Shown: positions 6,877-15,581, counted from the stretch's first letter. The stretch is DNA of 64,000 nucleotides from Hydrogenophaga sp. (GCF_026125825.1 NZ_JAHCKK010000005.1:40906-104905); one strand, 5' to 3'. Notes: generated by a model from the sequence alone, not told the origin. A program made the numbers and translations.

Positions 6877-8965
6877 GCGCGAGCACCACCACGCCGTCGG
6901 CCGCCTTCACGCCCTGGCCTTCGGGCAGCACGAACACCGGGTTGATCTCGGCCTCGATCAGGCGCTCGCCGAGCTGCGCGGTCATCTGGGAGAACGCGAC
7001 GATGGCCGAGACCAGGGCCTCGACGTCGGCCTTGGGGCGGCCCCGGTAGCCGTCGAGCAGGGGCCAGGTCCGCAGCTCGCGCAACATGCCGTGCGCCACC
7101 GCCCGGCTCAGGCCGCCTTGCGGGGGCAGCATGCGCAGGGTGGTGTCCTTGAACAGCTCGGCGGTGATCCCGCCCATGCCCAGCAGGATGGCGGTGCCCA
7201 GCGCATCGCGGTGCATGCCGAGGATGAGCTCGGTGCCTCCCGAGACCATCTCCTGCACCAGAAAGCGCGTGGGCTTCACACCGGCCCGGGCCTGCACCTC
7301 GTCGGCCATGCGGGTCAGGCGCGCGCCGATCTGCCCGGGTGCGACGCCGACGGCCACGCCGCCCACGTCGCTCTTGTGCGTGATCTCGCCGGTGAGGATC
7401 TTCAGCACCACGCGCTCGCCCAGCGCGCGCGCGGCCTGCTCGGCCTCGGCGGGTGAGCCCACCACGGTCTCGGCGGTGCAGGGGATGCCAAAGCGCGTGA
7501 ACAGCCGCTTGCACTCGGCTTCGTCGAGCGAGCCGCCGCCGATGTCCTGCACCGCCACCGGGGCGCCCGGCGGCGCGGCGGCCGGTTCGGCCCAGCGGCG
7601 GGTTTGCAGCATGCTGTTGAGGGCCACGCTGCAGCTCTCGGCGTCGGCGAAGGCGGGCACGCCGCGCTGCGTCAGCAGGGCGGCCACCTGGGGCGCGTGC
7701 GGGCTCACATAGGCGATCACCGGCTTGTCGCTCAGCGGCAGGCAGTCCTGGATGGCGTTGGCCATCAGCTCGGGCATGGCCAGGCTGGACGAGCCCACGA
7801 TGATGGTCAGCGCGTCGTAGCTCGGGCTCTCCAGCAGGGCGCGGATGGCGCCGCGCAGCAGCTCGGGTTGCAGGCCGGCCAGCGTCACGTCGATCGGGTT
7901 GCGGTCCAGCGCGGCCTGGTCGCCGGTCTGCAGCGCGCGCAGTTTCGCGGCGGTGGCCTCGTCGGGCGGCGGGGTCTCCAGGCCCGAGACGCCGTAGCTG
8001 TCCGACACCAGGGTGCCGGCGCCGCCGGTGGAGGTGAGGATGGCCACGCGCGGGCCGCGCAGCACGCGGCCGGTGGACAGCGCCGCCGGAATGTCCAGCA
8101 GGTCGCTGAAGGTCTGCGCGCGGATCACGCCCACCTCCTTGAAGAGCGCGTCGTACATGCGGTCGGCGCCCGCGAGCGCACCGGTGTGCGACACGGCGGC
8201 CTGCGCGCCGGCCTCCGAGCGGCCGATCTTGAACGCCACCACCGGCTTGCCCGCGCGCGCCGCCTTCAGCGCGGCCTGGCGGAAGCGTTCCGGATGGCGC
8301 ACGCTCTCCACGTACAGCGCGATGACCCGCGTGGCCTCGTCGTCGGCCAGGTGGTCCACGAAATCGGCGAGGTCCAGGTCCACCTCGTTGCTGGTGGAGA
8401 TCAGCTTGGACAGCCCGATGCCGCGCGCTGCCGCGCGCGAGAGCAGGGCGCCCAGGATGCCGCCGCTTTGCGAGACCACGCCCACCGGGCCGGCGGGAAA
8501 GTGGTCCATCTCCAGCGCGCCGCTGGCCGAGAGGACGATGTGGTCGGTGAGGTTGACCAGGCCGATGGTGTTCGGCCCGAGGATGCGCATGGAGCCCGCG
8601 GCCTGGCGCAACTGCGCCTGGCGGCGCGCGCCTTCCTCGCCGGTCTCGGTGTAGCCGCTGGCCAGCACGATGGCCGCGGCCGTGCCGCGCGCGGACAGGT
8701 CCGACACGGCCTTGTGCGCGCGCTCGGCCCCGAGCAGCACGATGCCCACGTCCGGCACGGCCGGCAGCGAGGCCACGTCGGGATAGCAGCGCAGCCCGTC
8801 GATGTGGTCCACGCGCGGGTTGATCGGGTAGATGTCGCCGGTGAAGCCGTGCTTGCGCAGATAGGCCACCGGGCGGCCGGCGGTCTTGCCCGCGTCGGCC
8901 GAGGCGCCGATGACGGCCACGCTGCGCGGCTGCAGCAGCCGGGAAATGGGAGACAAGGGCGTCAT
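6866..8965 (-). CDS. NDP-forming acyl-CoA synthetase (acetate-CoA ligase family)
   Basis: 699 residues, a fused alpha/beta subunit enzyme that forms or uses acyl-CoA with phosphohistidine chemistry and ATP or GTP. Domains in order: CoA-binding Rossmann domain (about 8-130, SVAVIGASADAGKTAGRP), succinyl-CoA-synthetase-like ligase domains (about 155-450) with the phosphorylated His260 in AVSHTGALAG, and a C-terminal ATP-grasp domain (about 480-699, VVLKILTGEITHKSDVGGV). It lies between an enoyl-CoA hydratase gene (seven bases upstream) and an alpha/beta hydrolase gene, so it likely activates or releases the carboxylate handled by this operon. Acyl specificity unknown. Confidence 0.9.
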   Translation of the reverse strand: MTPLSPISRLLQPRSVAVIGASADAGKTAGRPVAYLRKHGFTGDIYPINPRVDHIDGLRCYPDVASLPAVPDVGIVLLGAERAHKAVSDLSARGTAAAIVLASGYTETGEEGARRQAQLRQAAGSMRILGPNTIGLVNLTDHIVLSASGALEMDHFPAGPVGVVSQSGGILGALLSRAAARGIGLSKLISTSNEVDLDLADFVDHLADDEATRVIALYVESVRHPERFRQAALKAARAGKPVVAFKIGRSEAGAQAAVSHTGALAGADRMYDALFKEVGVIRAQTFSDLLDIPAALSTGRVLRGPRVAILTSTGGAGTLVSDSYGVSGLETPPPDEATAAKLRALQTGDQAALDRNPIDVTLAGLQPELLRGAIRALLESPSYDALTIIVGSSSLAMPELMANAIQDCLPLSDKPVIAYVSPHAPQVAALLTQRGVPAFADAESCSVALNSMLQTRRWAEPAAAPPGAPVAVQDIGGGSLDEAECKRLFTRFGIPCTAETVVGSPAEAEQAARALGERVVLKILTGEITHKSDVGGVAVGVAPGQIGARLTRMADEVQARAGVKPTRFLVQEMVSGGTELILGMHRDALGTAILLGMGGITAELFKDTTLRMLPPQGGLSRAVAHGMLRELRTWPLLDGYRGRPKADVEALVSAIVAFSQMTAQLGERLIEAEINPVFVLPEGQGVKAADGVVVLAHAD

Positions 8966-8972
8966 GGGGCGT

Positions 8973-9767
8973 TCATTCCTTGGGCGCGGCCTTGTTCAGG
9001 AAGGCCATCACCGAATCGCGGTGCTCGGTGCTGGTGTAGCAGATGCCCTGCGCCTGGCTGCCCTGGGCGAACACCTGCTGCGCCGGCAACTCGAAGGTCT
9101 GGTTCAGGATGGTCTTGCTCAGTGCCAGTGCCGTGGCCGAGCCCTGGCTGAGCTCGCGCGCCCAGGCCTGGGCGTCGGCCAGCAGGCGGTCCGCCGAGGT
9201 CTTGCGGTCCGCGATGCCGAGCGAGAGTGCCTCGTCGGCATCCACCTTGCGGCCGGTGAAGATCAGCTGCTTGGCCATCGGCAGGCCCACGCGGCGCGGC
9301 AGAAAGTACATGCCGCCGCCGTCGGGCACGATGCCGCGGTGGATGTACGACCAGGTGAAGCTGGCCCACTCGCTGGCCATCACGAAGTCGCAGGCCAGGG
9401 CGGTGTCCGCGCCCAGGCCGGAGGCCGCGCCGTTGACAGCGGCGATCACCGGCTTGGGCATGGTGTGCAGCAGCATCTGCGTGTGGTGCACGCGCTGCTG
9501 CCGGTGCCAGCCGTTGAAACCCACTTCGCCCGCCGGGGCGTTCATGCGCTTTTCCATGCCCGCCACGTCACCGCCCGCGCAGAAGCCTTTGCCCGCGCCG
9601 GTGAGCACCAGCGCGCGGATGGCCTTGTCGGCCGCGACCTGCTCCAGTGCGTGGATGAACTCGGCGCGCATGGCGTCGCTCATGGCGTTGCGTTTCTCGG
9701 GCCGGTTCAGCGTGAGCGTGGCGATGCCGGTGTCAACCTGCAGATCGATCAGGGGAGGCGTGGACAT
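8973..9767 (-). CDS. Enoyl-CoA hydratase/isomerase family protein
   Basis: 264 residues, usual crotonase length. Crotonases hydrate or isomerise acyl-CoA thioesters in the cytosol. Signatures: LTLNRPEKRNAMSD near the start, ALVLTGAGKGFCAGGDVAGM for the first oxyanion-hole strand, and PVIAAVNGAASGLGADTAL for the second. The two Glu residues of canonical hydratases are not both obvious, so isomerase, hydrolase or other crotonase activity is possible. It sits between the Bug receptor and the acyl-CoA synthetase genes in the same leftward operon, pointing to CoA-linked breakdown of the imported acid. Confidence 0.9.
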   Translation of the reverse strand: MSTPPLIDLQVDTGIATLTLNRPEKRNAMSDAMRAEFIHALEQVAADKAIRALVLTGAGKGFCAGGDVAGMEKRMNAPAGEVGFNGWHRQQRVHHTQMLLHTMPKPVIAAVNGAASGLGADTALACDFVMASEWASFTWSYIHRGIVPDGGGMYFLPRRVGLPMAKQLIFTGRKVDADEALSLGIADRKTSADRLLADAQAWARELSQGSATALALSKTILNQTFELPAQQVFAQGSQAQGICYTSTEHRDSVMAFLNKAAPKE

Positions 9768-9788
9768 GGTGGGTTCCAGAGGGAGAGG

Positions 9789-10766
9789 TCAGTTCGAGGT
9801 GATGTTGTTTTCTTTGACGATCTTGCGCCAGCGCGCTTCTTCGGCGCGCACATAGGTCTCCAGTTCGGCGGGCGCGCCAGCGCTGATCACCAGGCCCTCC
9901 TGCTCGACCTTCTTGCGGAACTCGTCGGTGGACACGGCCTTCTTCGCGGCGGCGTTGAGCTTGTGGATGACATCGGGCGGCGTGCCGGCGGGCGCGTACA
10001 GGCCGTACCAGCTCTCCATCACGTAGCCGGGGATGGTCTCCGCGATCGTGGGCACGTTCTTGAGCACCTGCGAGCGCTCGGCCCCGGTCACGCCCAGCGC
10101 GCGCAGCTTGCCGCTCTCCAGGCCCGAGGACACGGCGGTGGCGGTGCCGAAGATCATGTCCACCTGCCCACCCATCAGGTCGGTGAGCGCGGGGCCCGCG
10201 CCGCGGTAGGGGATGTGCTTCATCTGCACCTTGCCGAGGTTGTCGAACATCTCGCCGGCCAGGTGCGCCGAGGTGCCGTTGCCCTGCGAGGCGTAGTTGA
10301 GCTTGCCCGGGTTGGCGCGGGCCGCCTCCAGGACGTCCTTGACGGACTTGTACGGGCTCTCGGCGCGCACCACCAGCACGTTGGGGCCCTTGCCGATGAG
10401 GATCACCGGCGCAAATGCCTTGTCGTTGTCGTAGGGCAGCCTGGGCATCAGGCTGGGGTTGACCGCGTGCGCGAAGGTGGAGATCACCAGCGTGTAGCCA
10501 TCGGCCGGGCTCTTGGCCACCAGGTCGGTGCCGATGATCGTGCCCGCGCCGGGCTTGTTCTCGATCACCACCGTCTGGCCCAGCTCCCTGGACATGCCCA
10601 GGCCCAGGGTGCGCGCGATCAGGTCGGTGCCGCCGCCCGGGGCGAAGGGCACGACCAGGCGGATCGGCTTGTCGGGGAACTGGGCCAGCGCGGCGGTGGC
10701 GGCCAGCGCCGCCGACACGAAGAGAAGGCTCATCCGCGCTGCGGCGGTTCGACGGGAAAAGGGCAT
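9789..10766 (-). CDS. Bug family (TctC-like) periplasmic solute-binding receptor
   Basis: 325 residues from the ATG at 10766, chosen because GGAGACA precedes it; longer in-frame extensions have no such site and would bury the signal peptide. N-terminal signal MPFSRRTAAARMSLLFV followed by a hydrophobic stretch ending ALAQ, then FPDKPIRLVVPFAPGGGTDLI. Later Bug motifs SPADGYTLVIS and HIPYRGAGPALTDLMGGQV are intact. First gene of the leftward operon with enoyl-CoA hydratase, acyl-CoA synthetase and hydrolase, and divergent from the IclR regulator gene with the palindromes between them. Confidence 0.9.
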   Translation of the reverse strand: MPFSRRTAAARMSLLFVSAALAATAALAQFPDKPIRLVVPFAPGGGTDLIARTLGLGMSRELGQTVVIENKPGAGTIIGTDLVAKSPADGYTLVISTFAHAVNPSLMPRLPYDNDKAFAPVILIGKGPNVLVVRAESPYKSVKDVLEAARANPGKLNYASQGNGTSAHLAGEMFDNLGKVQMKHIPYRGAGPALTDLMGGQVDMIFGTATAVSSGLESGKLRALGVTGAERSQVLKNVPTIAETIPGYVMESWYGLYAPAGTPPDVIHKLNAAAKKAVSTDEFRKKVEQEGLVISAGAPAELETYVRAEEARWRKIVKENNITSN

Positions 10767-10809
10767 GGTTGTCTCCGGTAGGGCCATGGGGAAAACGGTG
10801 TTCTTCTCA

Positions 10810-10837
10810 GGGAAGCATGCTACGGTCGATGCTTCCC
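10810..10837. promoter_or_regulatory. Second large inverted repeat in the Bug/iclR divergent region
   Basis: Perfect 9-base arms GGGAAGCAT and ATGCTTCCC separated by ten bases. It lies 44 bases upstream of the Bug start and 15 bases from the IclR-type palindrome at 10852. It could be a second regulator site or a stem in the leader of the leftward transcript. Confidence 0.5.
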
Positions 10838-10851
10838 GGCCGCACCCCTTC

Positions 10852-10870
10852 AATTCCAATCAGTGGAATT
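10852..10870. promoter_or_regulatory. Putative IclR-regulator operator B (AATTCCA-N5-TGGAATT)
   Basis: Perfect inverted repeat AATTCCA-ATCAG-TGGAATT ending six bases before the chosen start codon of the IclR-type gene (10877). It is identical in arms and spacing to operator A at 3980-3998, 6.9 kb away. Position suggests autoregulation and control of the leftward operon. Confidence 0.7.
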
Positions 10871-10876
10871 CCGCGC

Positions 10877-11677
10877 ATGAAGAACCCACCCGATCCGACC
10901 CCGTCCGAGGACAGCTTTGGCAGCTCGCCCACCAACCGATCCCTGGAGCGCGGCATCCTGATCCTGCGTGCCTTTCGCCCCGGCTCCAGCTGGCTGGGCA
11001 ACGGCGACCTCGCGGAGCGCACCGGCCTGTCGCCCTCCACCATCAGCCGCCTCACGCAGACCCTGGTGGGCGCGGGCCTGCTGCAGCACGACCGCCAGCG
11101 CCGCGCGTACCGGCTCGCGCCGCCGGTGCTGAGCTTCGCGCACGCCATGCGGGCGGGCTCCCAGGTGCTCGCGGTGGCCGCGCCGCGCATGCGCGCACTG
11201 GCCGAAAGCCAGCGCGTCAACGTGGGCCTGGCCGCGCCCGACCACGACGAGATGGTGTACCTCGAATCCATCCGCTACAACCGCCGCGTGGCGCTGCGCA
11301 ACGTGGTCTCGGGCCAGCGGGTGCCGATGGAACTCACCTCGCTGGGCCGGGCCTACCTCTCCACCGTGCCGGCGGGCCGGCGCAAGGCGCTGTTCGCCGT
11401 GTTCCAGCGGCGCTGCGGCAGCCACTGGCCCGAGGTGCAGGCCGACATCCTGGCGGCCATCCGGCAAGTGCACGAGCAGGGCTACTGCGCGGCGTCCTGG
11501 CAGCCCGAGGTGGTGGCCATGGCCATGCCGCTGAGCACGGTGGAAGGTGTGCACGTGCTCAACCTCAGCGTCTCCACCGACGAGCCGCTCTCGCGCGTGG
11601 TGCGCGAGCTCTCGGGCTCGCTCAAGGCGCTGGCCGCGGATCTGCAGGGCGCGCTGGCGCGGGAGACGGTGGCATGA
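10877..11677 (+). CDS. IclR family transcriptional regulator
   Basis: 266 residues from the ATG at 10877 (MKNPPDPTPSE); an in-frame upstream extension would run through the palindromes and is unlikely. The N-terminal winged helix-turn-helix (about 20-85: RSLERGILILRAF, GDLAERTGLSPSTISRLTQTL) is followed by the IclR effector domain (about 100-260), with MVYLESIRYNRR, LTSLGRAYLSTV and GYCAASWQPEVVAMAMPL. IclR proteins act as dimers responding to small carboxylates. It is divergent from the Bug/acyl-CoA operon and carries its likely operator in front; the same operator lies before the Bug gene at 4097. Confidence 0.9.
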   Translation: MKNPPDPTPSEDSFGSSPTNRSLERGILILRAFRPGSSWLGNGDLAERTGLSPSTISRLTQTLVGAGLLQHDRQRRAYRLAPPVLSFAHAMRAGSQVLAVAAPRMRALAESQRVNVGLAAPDHDEMVYLESIRYNRRVALRNVVSGQRVPMELTSLGRAYLSTVPAGRRKALFAVFQRRCGSHWPEVQADILAAIRQVHEQGYCAASWQPEVVAMAMPLSTVEGVHVLNLSVSTDEPLSRVVRELSGSLKALAADLQGALARETVA

Positions 11678-11744
11678 GCGCGCCCGGGCCGGCCGTGTGC
11701 GGTGCCGAACAGACCTGGCGGGCGCGCCTGCTTACAAAGGCGCC

Positions 11745-12284
11745 ATGATGAAAAAACTGCCTTCCCTGTTCTGGCCGGCCGCGCTGCTCGCTGGCGCCTT
11801 GCTCGCCTCCGGGTGTGCCGTGCGCGTGCCCGACAACGTGCGACCCGTGACCTCCTTCGATGTCAAGCGGTACGCGGGCACCTGGTACGAGCTGGCGCGC
11901 ATCGACCACCGCTTCGAGAAAGGCCTGGTCAACACCACCGCGCAATACAGCCTGAACCCGGACGGCACCGTCAAAGTGGTCAACCGCGGCTTCAACCCGG
12001 CGAAGAACGAGTGGAAGGAGGCCACTGGCACGGCCCGCTTCCTGGGCGACCCCGGCACGGCCGCGCTGAAGGTGTCCTTCTTCGGGCCCTTCTACGGCGG
12101 CTACAACGTGGTTCACCTCAGCGACGACTACCAGACCGCGCTCGTGATCGGCAACACGCGCGATTACTTCTGGCTGCTTTCGCGGCAGAAGACGATGCCC
12201 GAGGCGCAGAAACAGGCGCTGCTGGCCCAGGCTGCCCGCATGGGGGTGGACCTGAACAAGGTGATCCACGTTCCCCAGCAATGA
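11745..12284 (+). CDS. blc: Outer membrane lipocalin lipoprotein (Blc family)
   Basis: 179 residues, the length expected of bacterial lipocalin Blc. The signal peptide MMKKLPSLFWPAALLAGALL ends in lipobox LASGC, with Cys24 as the lipidated residue. The lipocalin motif VKRYAGTWYELARIDHRFE follows, then YNVVHLSDDYQTALVIGNTRDYFWLLSR, the second and third structurally conserved regions. Blc-type lipocalins bind lysophospholipids or fatty acids in the periplasm, often under envelope stress. Two ATGs (11745, 11748) are possible. A hairpin with terminator geometry follows at 12306-12343. It appears monocistronic. Confidence 0.93.
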   Translation: MMKKLPSLFWPAALLAGALLASGCAVRVPDNVRPVTSFDVKRYAGTWYELARIDHRFEKGLVNTTAQYSLNPDGTVKVVNRGFNPAKNEWKEATGTARFLGDPGTAALKVSFFGPFYGGYNVVHLSDDYQTALVIGNTRDYFWLLSRQKTMPEAQKQALLAQAARMGVDLNKVIHVPQQ

Positions 12285-12305
12285 GCGGGGGTGTTGCCGG
12301 GCGGT

Positions 12306-12343
12306 GAAAGCCCGGTGACGAATTCACGCTTTCACGGGCTTTC
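12306..12343 (+). terminator. Terminator-like hairpin after blc
   Basis: Arms GAAAGCCC (12306-12313) and GGGCTTTC (12336-12343) pair perfectly; the inner bases GTGA/TCAC extend the stem past a bulge. No long T run follows, so efficiency is uncertain. Confidence 0.5.
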
Positions 12344-12421
12344 TGCGCCTGGCGGGCGGTGGGGGCCGCGCGTGCGCGCCAGGGTCTGCAGAATCCAGCC
12401 AGTCGAACTTCTCTTCTGGCC

Positions 12422-12880
12422 ATGCCCGTCATCCCGTTTCCCTTGTCCCACAGCCGGCCTAGCGCGCCCGCCGAGCGTGCCCCGGAGCCACCCGGGCGCC
12501 TGCGGCCCGACGAAGTGGATGCGCTGACCCAGCTGGACTTCTACGACCGCGCCCGTTCGCATGAAGACAACGGCACGCTGCTCATCGAGCCCGAGGACGA
12601 GGCCCAGCTGGTGCGCTACCTGGAATTCCACGGCCTGCGCCTGCCGCGCGCGGTGGCGGCCAGACAGGTGCTGGAGCTGTGCAACGACCTGCGCTGGTCC
12701 TACGGCGAGGCCGTGCGCTGCGCGGCGCGCGGCGAGGCCGACATCGCCGTCCACTTCCCCGGGCTCAACGCCGAGAAGCTGGACTACGTTCGCGCCATCG
12801 CCAGCCAAGAGCGGGGGATGGCGCGGGACCTCGCGAGAAAGCTCTTCGCCGGTCGCGGCGGCGAGGTGTTTCTGTACTGA
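12422..12880 (+). CDS. Hypothetical protein
   Basis: 152 residues starting MPVIPFPL; no family recognised. The N terminus (1-45) is rich in Pro, Ala and Arg and looks disordered, while about 50-150 is helical and acidic (LTQLDFYDRARSHEDN, LLIEPEDEAQLVRYLEF). No signal peptide or membrane segment is visible, so it is probably cytosolic. No clear Shine-Dalgarno sequence precedes the ATG. Third-position GC bias supports real coding. Neighbours give no clue: lipocalin upstream, a converging FAD monooxygenase downstream after 83 bases without features. Confidence 0.65.
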   Translation: MPVIPFPLSHSRPSAPAERAPEPPGRLRPDEVDALTQLDFYDRARSHEDNGTLLIEPEDEAQLVRYLEFHGLRLPRAVAARQVLELCNDLRWSYGEAVRCAARGEADIAVHFPGLNAEKLDYVRAIASQERGMARDLARKLFAGRGGEVFLY

Positions 12881-12963
12881 GGGAGGGCCCAGGGCGCAGA
12901 CCAGCACGGCACGAACGCCCCCGGGTCCTGGCGATCCCGAACAACGGCGCTGCCTCGACGGAG

Positions 12964-14568
12964 TCAGTCGCCGCGGGCCATCGCCAGCACCTCGCGCGCC
13001 TGTGCCGCGTCCGTCCCCGGCGTGTCCGAGGTCCAGGCAACGAAGCTGTCGGGCCGCACCAGCACCAGTCGGGCCTCGTAGCGCGCGGCCTCGCCGGTCC
13101 GGGCGTCTTCCACCACATTCAGTGGCAGCGCCATGGCGGCTGCGGCTTCCTGGAACGCCTGCACCTCATCGGCGCTGGCACCCAGGGCGATCAGGGTGAA
13201 GCCAGGCCCGAAGGCCTCGTACACGTTGCGGCCGCTGGACAGCACGGCCGGCGCGATGTGGTGCCCGGACCGTGCGGCGAACTGGTGGGAGCCCACCGAG
13301 CTCGGGCTTTTCCCGCTGCCGTCGCGCTGCACCACGGGCGAGCCTTCGTAGTTCGGCTCGAAGGCGTGCACCTCGCCCACCGCGCCCTGGGCGCGGGCCT
13401 GCCAGGCGGCGTCGAAACGCGCCTGGTCGACGGCCGGGTCGTGCGTCTCGAGGAACTCGCGGTCGGTGTCGATGGCTTTGGCGATGAAGTCGCGGATCGT
13501 GGAGCCAAACACCGGGCGGCGTTCCGCGTCGTACGAGTCAAGCAGCTGTTCGCCGCCCCAACCCTGCAGGGTGGACGCCAGCTTCCAGCCCAGGTTGCGC
13601 GCGTCCTCCAGGCCGGAGTTCACGCCATAGCCACCGTACGGCGGGTGGCTGTGCGCGGCATCGCCGGCGATGAAGACCCGGCCCTGGCGGTACTGGTCGG
13701 CCAGCATGAAGCGCAGGTCCCAGAAACCGATGTGCTCGAACTCGACTTCGAACGATGCGCCCACCGCCTCGTGCAGGTAGGCGGCAAAGTCGAAGTTGTC
13801 TATGGTGGTGCCCGGCGGCACCGGCGCGTGGAAAAACCAGGTGCTTCCCAGGTCCACCCGGCCGAAGAACTTCCAGTAGCCCTTCAGGCCAGGCTGCAGC
13901 ACGTTGTAGTAGGACTTGCCAGGGTAGCGCTTGAGCAACTCGTGCAGGCCTTCGGACTTGAACACCAGCAGCACCATCATGCGGTCGTGGTCGGTCCGGG
14001 TCTGGGTCAGTCCGGCCTTGTCACGGATCACCGAGCGCGCGCCGTCGCAGCCCACGGCGTAGGCCGCGCGCAGCACTTGGCGGCCCGAGCCGCCACGCTC
14101 TGCCACGCTGACTGTCACGCACTCGGCGTCCTGTTGCACGTCCTGCGCTTCCCAGCCGTACAAGGTCTGCACGCTGGGCAGTTGCGCGACGCGGCGGCGC
14201 AGCACGGCCTCGGTGGCGTACTGCGGCAGCCGCTCGTTGGTGGTGAAGTAGTACGATTTGACGAGGTCGCGCTGCAGCCAGTCATAGTGCGGGCCCAGCA
14301 GGGTGCCATAGGCCGTCAGGCCACCAATGCCGTATTCGGGGGGAATGGTGCGCGCGGCGCGCAGTGCCTGCTCCGCGCCCCAGGCATGGAAGTGCTCCAT
14401 GGTGCGCTGGGTCAGGTTCTGGCCCTTGGGGATCGGCTGCGGCTGCGGGTAGCGCTCCACCACCACGCAGCGCACACCGCGCTGGCCCAGCTCGATCGCC
14501 AGGCCCATGCCCACCGGTCCGCCACCGACGATGACCACCTCGGTGTCGAACGTGTTGTCGTTGCTCAT
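12964..14568 (-). CDS. FAD-dependent aromatic-ring monooxygenase (PHBH/MhpA-like)
   Basis: 534 residues from the ATG at 14568 (MSNDNTFD). Flavoprotein hydroxylase that inserts oxygen into an aromatic ring with NAD(P)H. The FAD-binding GxGxxG is in VVIVGGGPVGMGLAIELG, the second nucleotide motif is GCDGARSVIRDKAG, and the FAD ribityl motif is IAGDAAHSHPPYGGYGVNSG. An MhpA-like C-terminal thioredoxin-fold extension begins about residue 400 (FGPGFTLIALGA, RLVLVRPDSFVAW). It is 17 bases downstream of a Bug receptor gene on the same strand, forming a two-gene unit flanking the mandelate-like operon. Its substrate is likely a phenolic acid, but this is inference. Confidence 0.88.
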   Translation of the reverse strand: MSNDNTFDTEVVIVGGGPVGMGLAIELGQRGVRCVVVERYPQPQPIPKGQNLTQRTMEHFHAWGAEQALRAARTIPPEYGIGGLTAYGTLLGPHYDWLQRDLVKSYYFTTNERLPQYATEAVLRRRVAQLPSVQTLYGWEAQDVQQDAECVTVSVAERGGSGRQVLRAAYAVGCDGARSVIRDKAGLTQTRTDHDRMMVLLVFKSEGLHELLKRYPGKSYYNVLQPGLKGYWKFFGRVDLGSTWFFHAPVPPGTTIDNFDFAAYLHEAVGASFEVEFEHIGFWDLRFMLADQYRQGRVFIAGDAAHSHPPYGGYGVNSGLEDARNLGWKLASTLQGWGGEQLLDSYDAERRPVFGSTIRDFIAKAIDTDREFLETHDPAVDQARFDAAWQARAQGAVGEVHAFEPNYEGSPVVQRDGSGKSPSSVGSHQFAARSGHHIAPAVLSSGRNVYEAFGPGFTLIALGASADEVQAFQEAAAAMALPLNVVEDARTGEAARYEARLVLVRPDSFVAWTSDTPGTDAAQAREVLAMARGD

Positions 14569-14585
14569 GTTCAATGGGTGCTTTC

Positions 14586-15581
14586 TCAGTCGGCGGTGAT
14601 GCCCTGGGCCTTGATCAGGCTGGCCCAGCGTTGGGCGTCGGTCGCCATCAATTGCTGGAACGCTTCCGGGGTGGAATGGGCAGGCGTCATGCCCTGGGTT
14701 TCAAAGGCGGTCGCGATCGCGGGTTGCGCGAGGATGTCGCGCAGTTCCTTGTTCAGCTGATCGATCAGCGGGCGCGGTGTGCCCGCGGGCGCCAGCACGC
14801 CGTACCACATGTCCACGTTCAGGTTGCCCAGGTTTAGGCTGCTGAGCGGCGGCACGTCGGGCAGCAGCGGGTTCGCCTGGCTGGAGCTGATGGCCAGCGC
14901 CTTGAGCTTGCCCGCCTTGATGTGTTGCAGCGCCACGTGGATGGGCAGGAACATGAGCTCGATCTGCCCGCCCAGCAGGTCGGTCACGGCCGGTGCCGTG
15001 CCCCGGTAGCCGATGTGGGTGATGGAAATTTTGGCGCGGTTCTTCAGCAACTCCATCGCCAGGTGGTGCGGTGTGCCGGCGCCGGGCGAGCCGTAGTTGA
15101 GAGCGCCCGGGCGCGCGCGGGCGCGGTCGAGCAAGTCTTTGAGCGAATCGATCCTGGTGTTGGGATGGGTCACCAGCAACAGCTGGCCCCAGCTCGTGAG
15201 CGAGACGGCCGCCAGGTCCTTCACCGGGTTGAAGCCCGCGTTCGGGTACAGCGCGGCGTTCATCACCAGCGTGTTGACGCTCACCAGCAGCGTGCTGCCG
15301 TCCGGTGTGGCGCGAACCACCTCCTGGGTGCCGATGTTGCCGGAGGCGCCGGCCTTGTTCTCGACGAAGAATGGCCGCTTCAGGCGCTCGGCCAGCTGGG
15401 GTGCGATCTGGCGCGCGATCAGGTCGATGCCGGTGCCCGGGGTGAAGGGCACCACCAGGCGCACCGGCCCGTTCGCGGGGGCCTGGGCCTGCACGAAAGG
15501 CGCGGCCACTGTGGCCAGGCCACCGAGCACGAGGCGTCGTCGAAAAGGGGAGCGGGGAAGAAGCGTGGAAAGGCGGTTCAT
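14586..15581 (-). CDS. Bug family (TctC-like) periplasmic solute-binding receptor
   Basis: 331 residues. Signal peptide MNRLSTLLPRSPFRRRLVLGG with a hydrophobic core ending about FVQAQA, then VRLVVPFTPGTGIDLI at the mature start. Bug motifs TPDGSTLLVSV and ITHIGYRGTAPAVTDLLGGQIE are intact. It is the upstream partner of the FAD monooxygenase at 12964 and is divergent from the LysR-type gene at 15623, with only 41 bases between them, so that regulator is the obvious candidate controller. The ligand is probably the aromatic acid that the monooxygenase acts on. Confidence 0.9.
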   Translation of the reverse strand: MNRLSTLLPRSPFRRRLVLGGLATVAAPFVQAQAPANGPVRLVVPFTPGTGIDLIARQIAPQLAERLKRPFFVENKAGASGNIGTQEVVRATPDGSTLLVSVNTLVMNAALYPNAGFNPVKDLAAVSLTSWGQLLLVTHPNTRIDSLKDLLDRARARPGALNYGSPGAGTPHHLAMELLKNRAKISITHIGYRGTAPAVTDLLGGQIELMFLPIHVALQHIKAGKLKALAISSSQANPLLPDVPPLSSLNLGNLNVDMWYGVLAPAGTPRPLIDQLNKELRDILAQPAIATAFETQGMTPAHSTPEAFQQLMATDAQRWASLIKAQGITAD

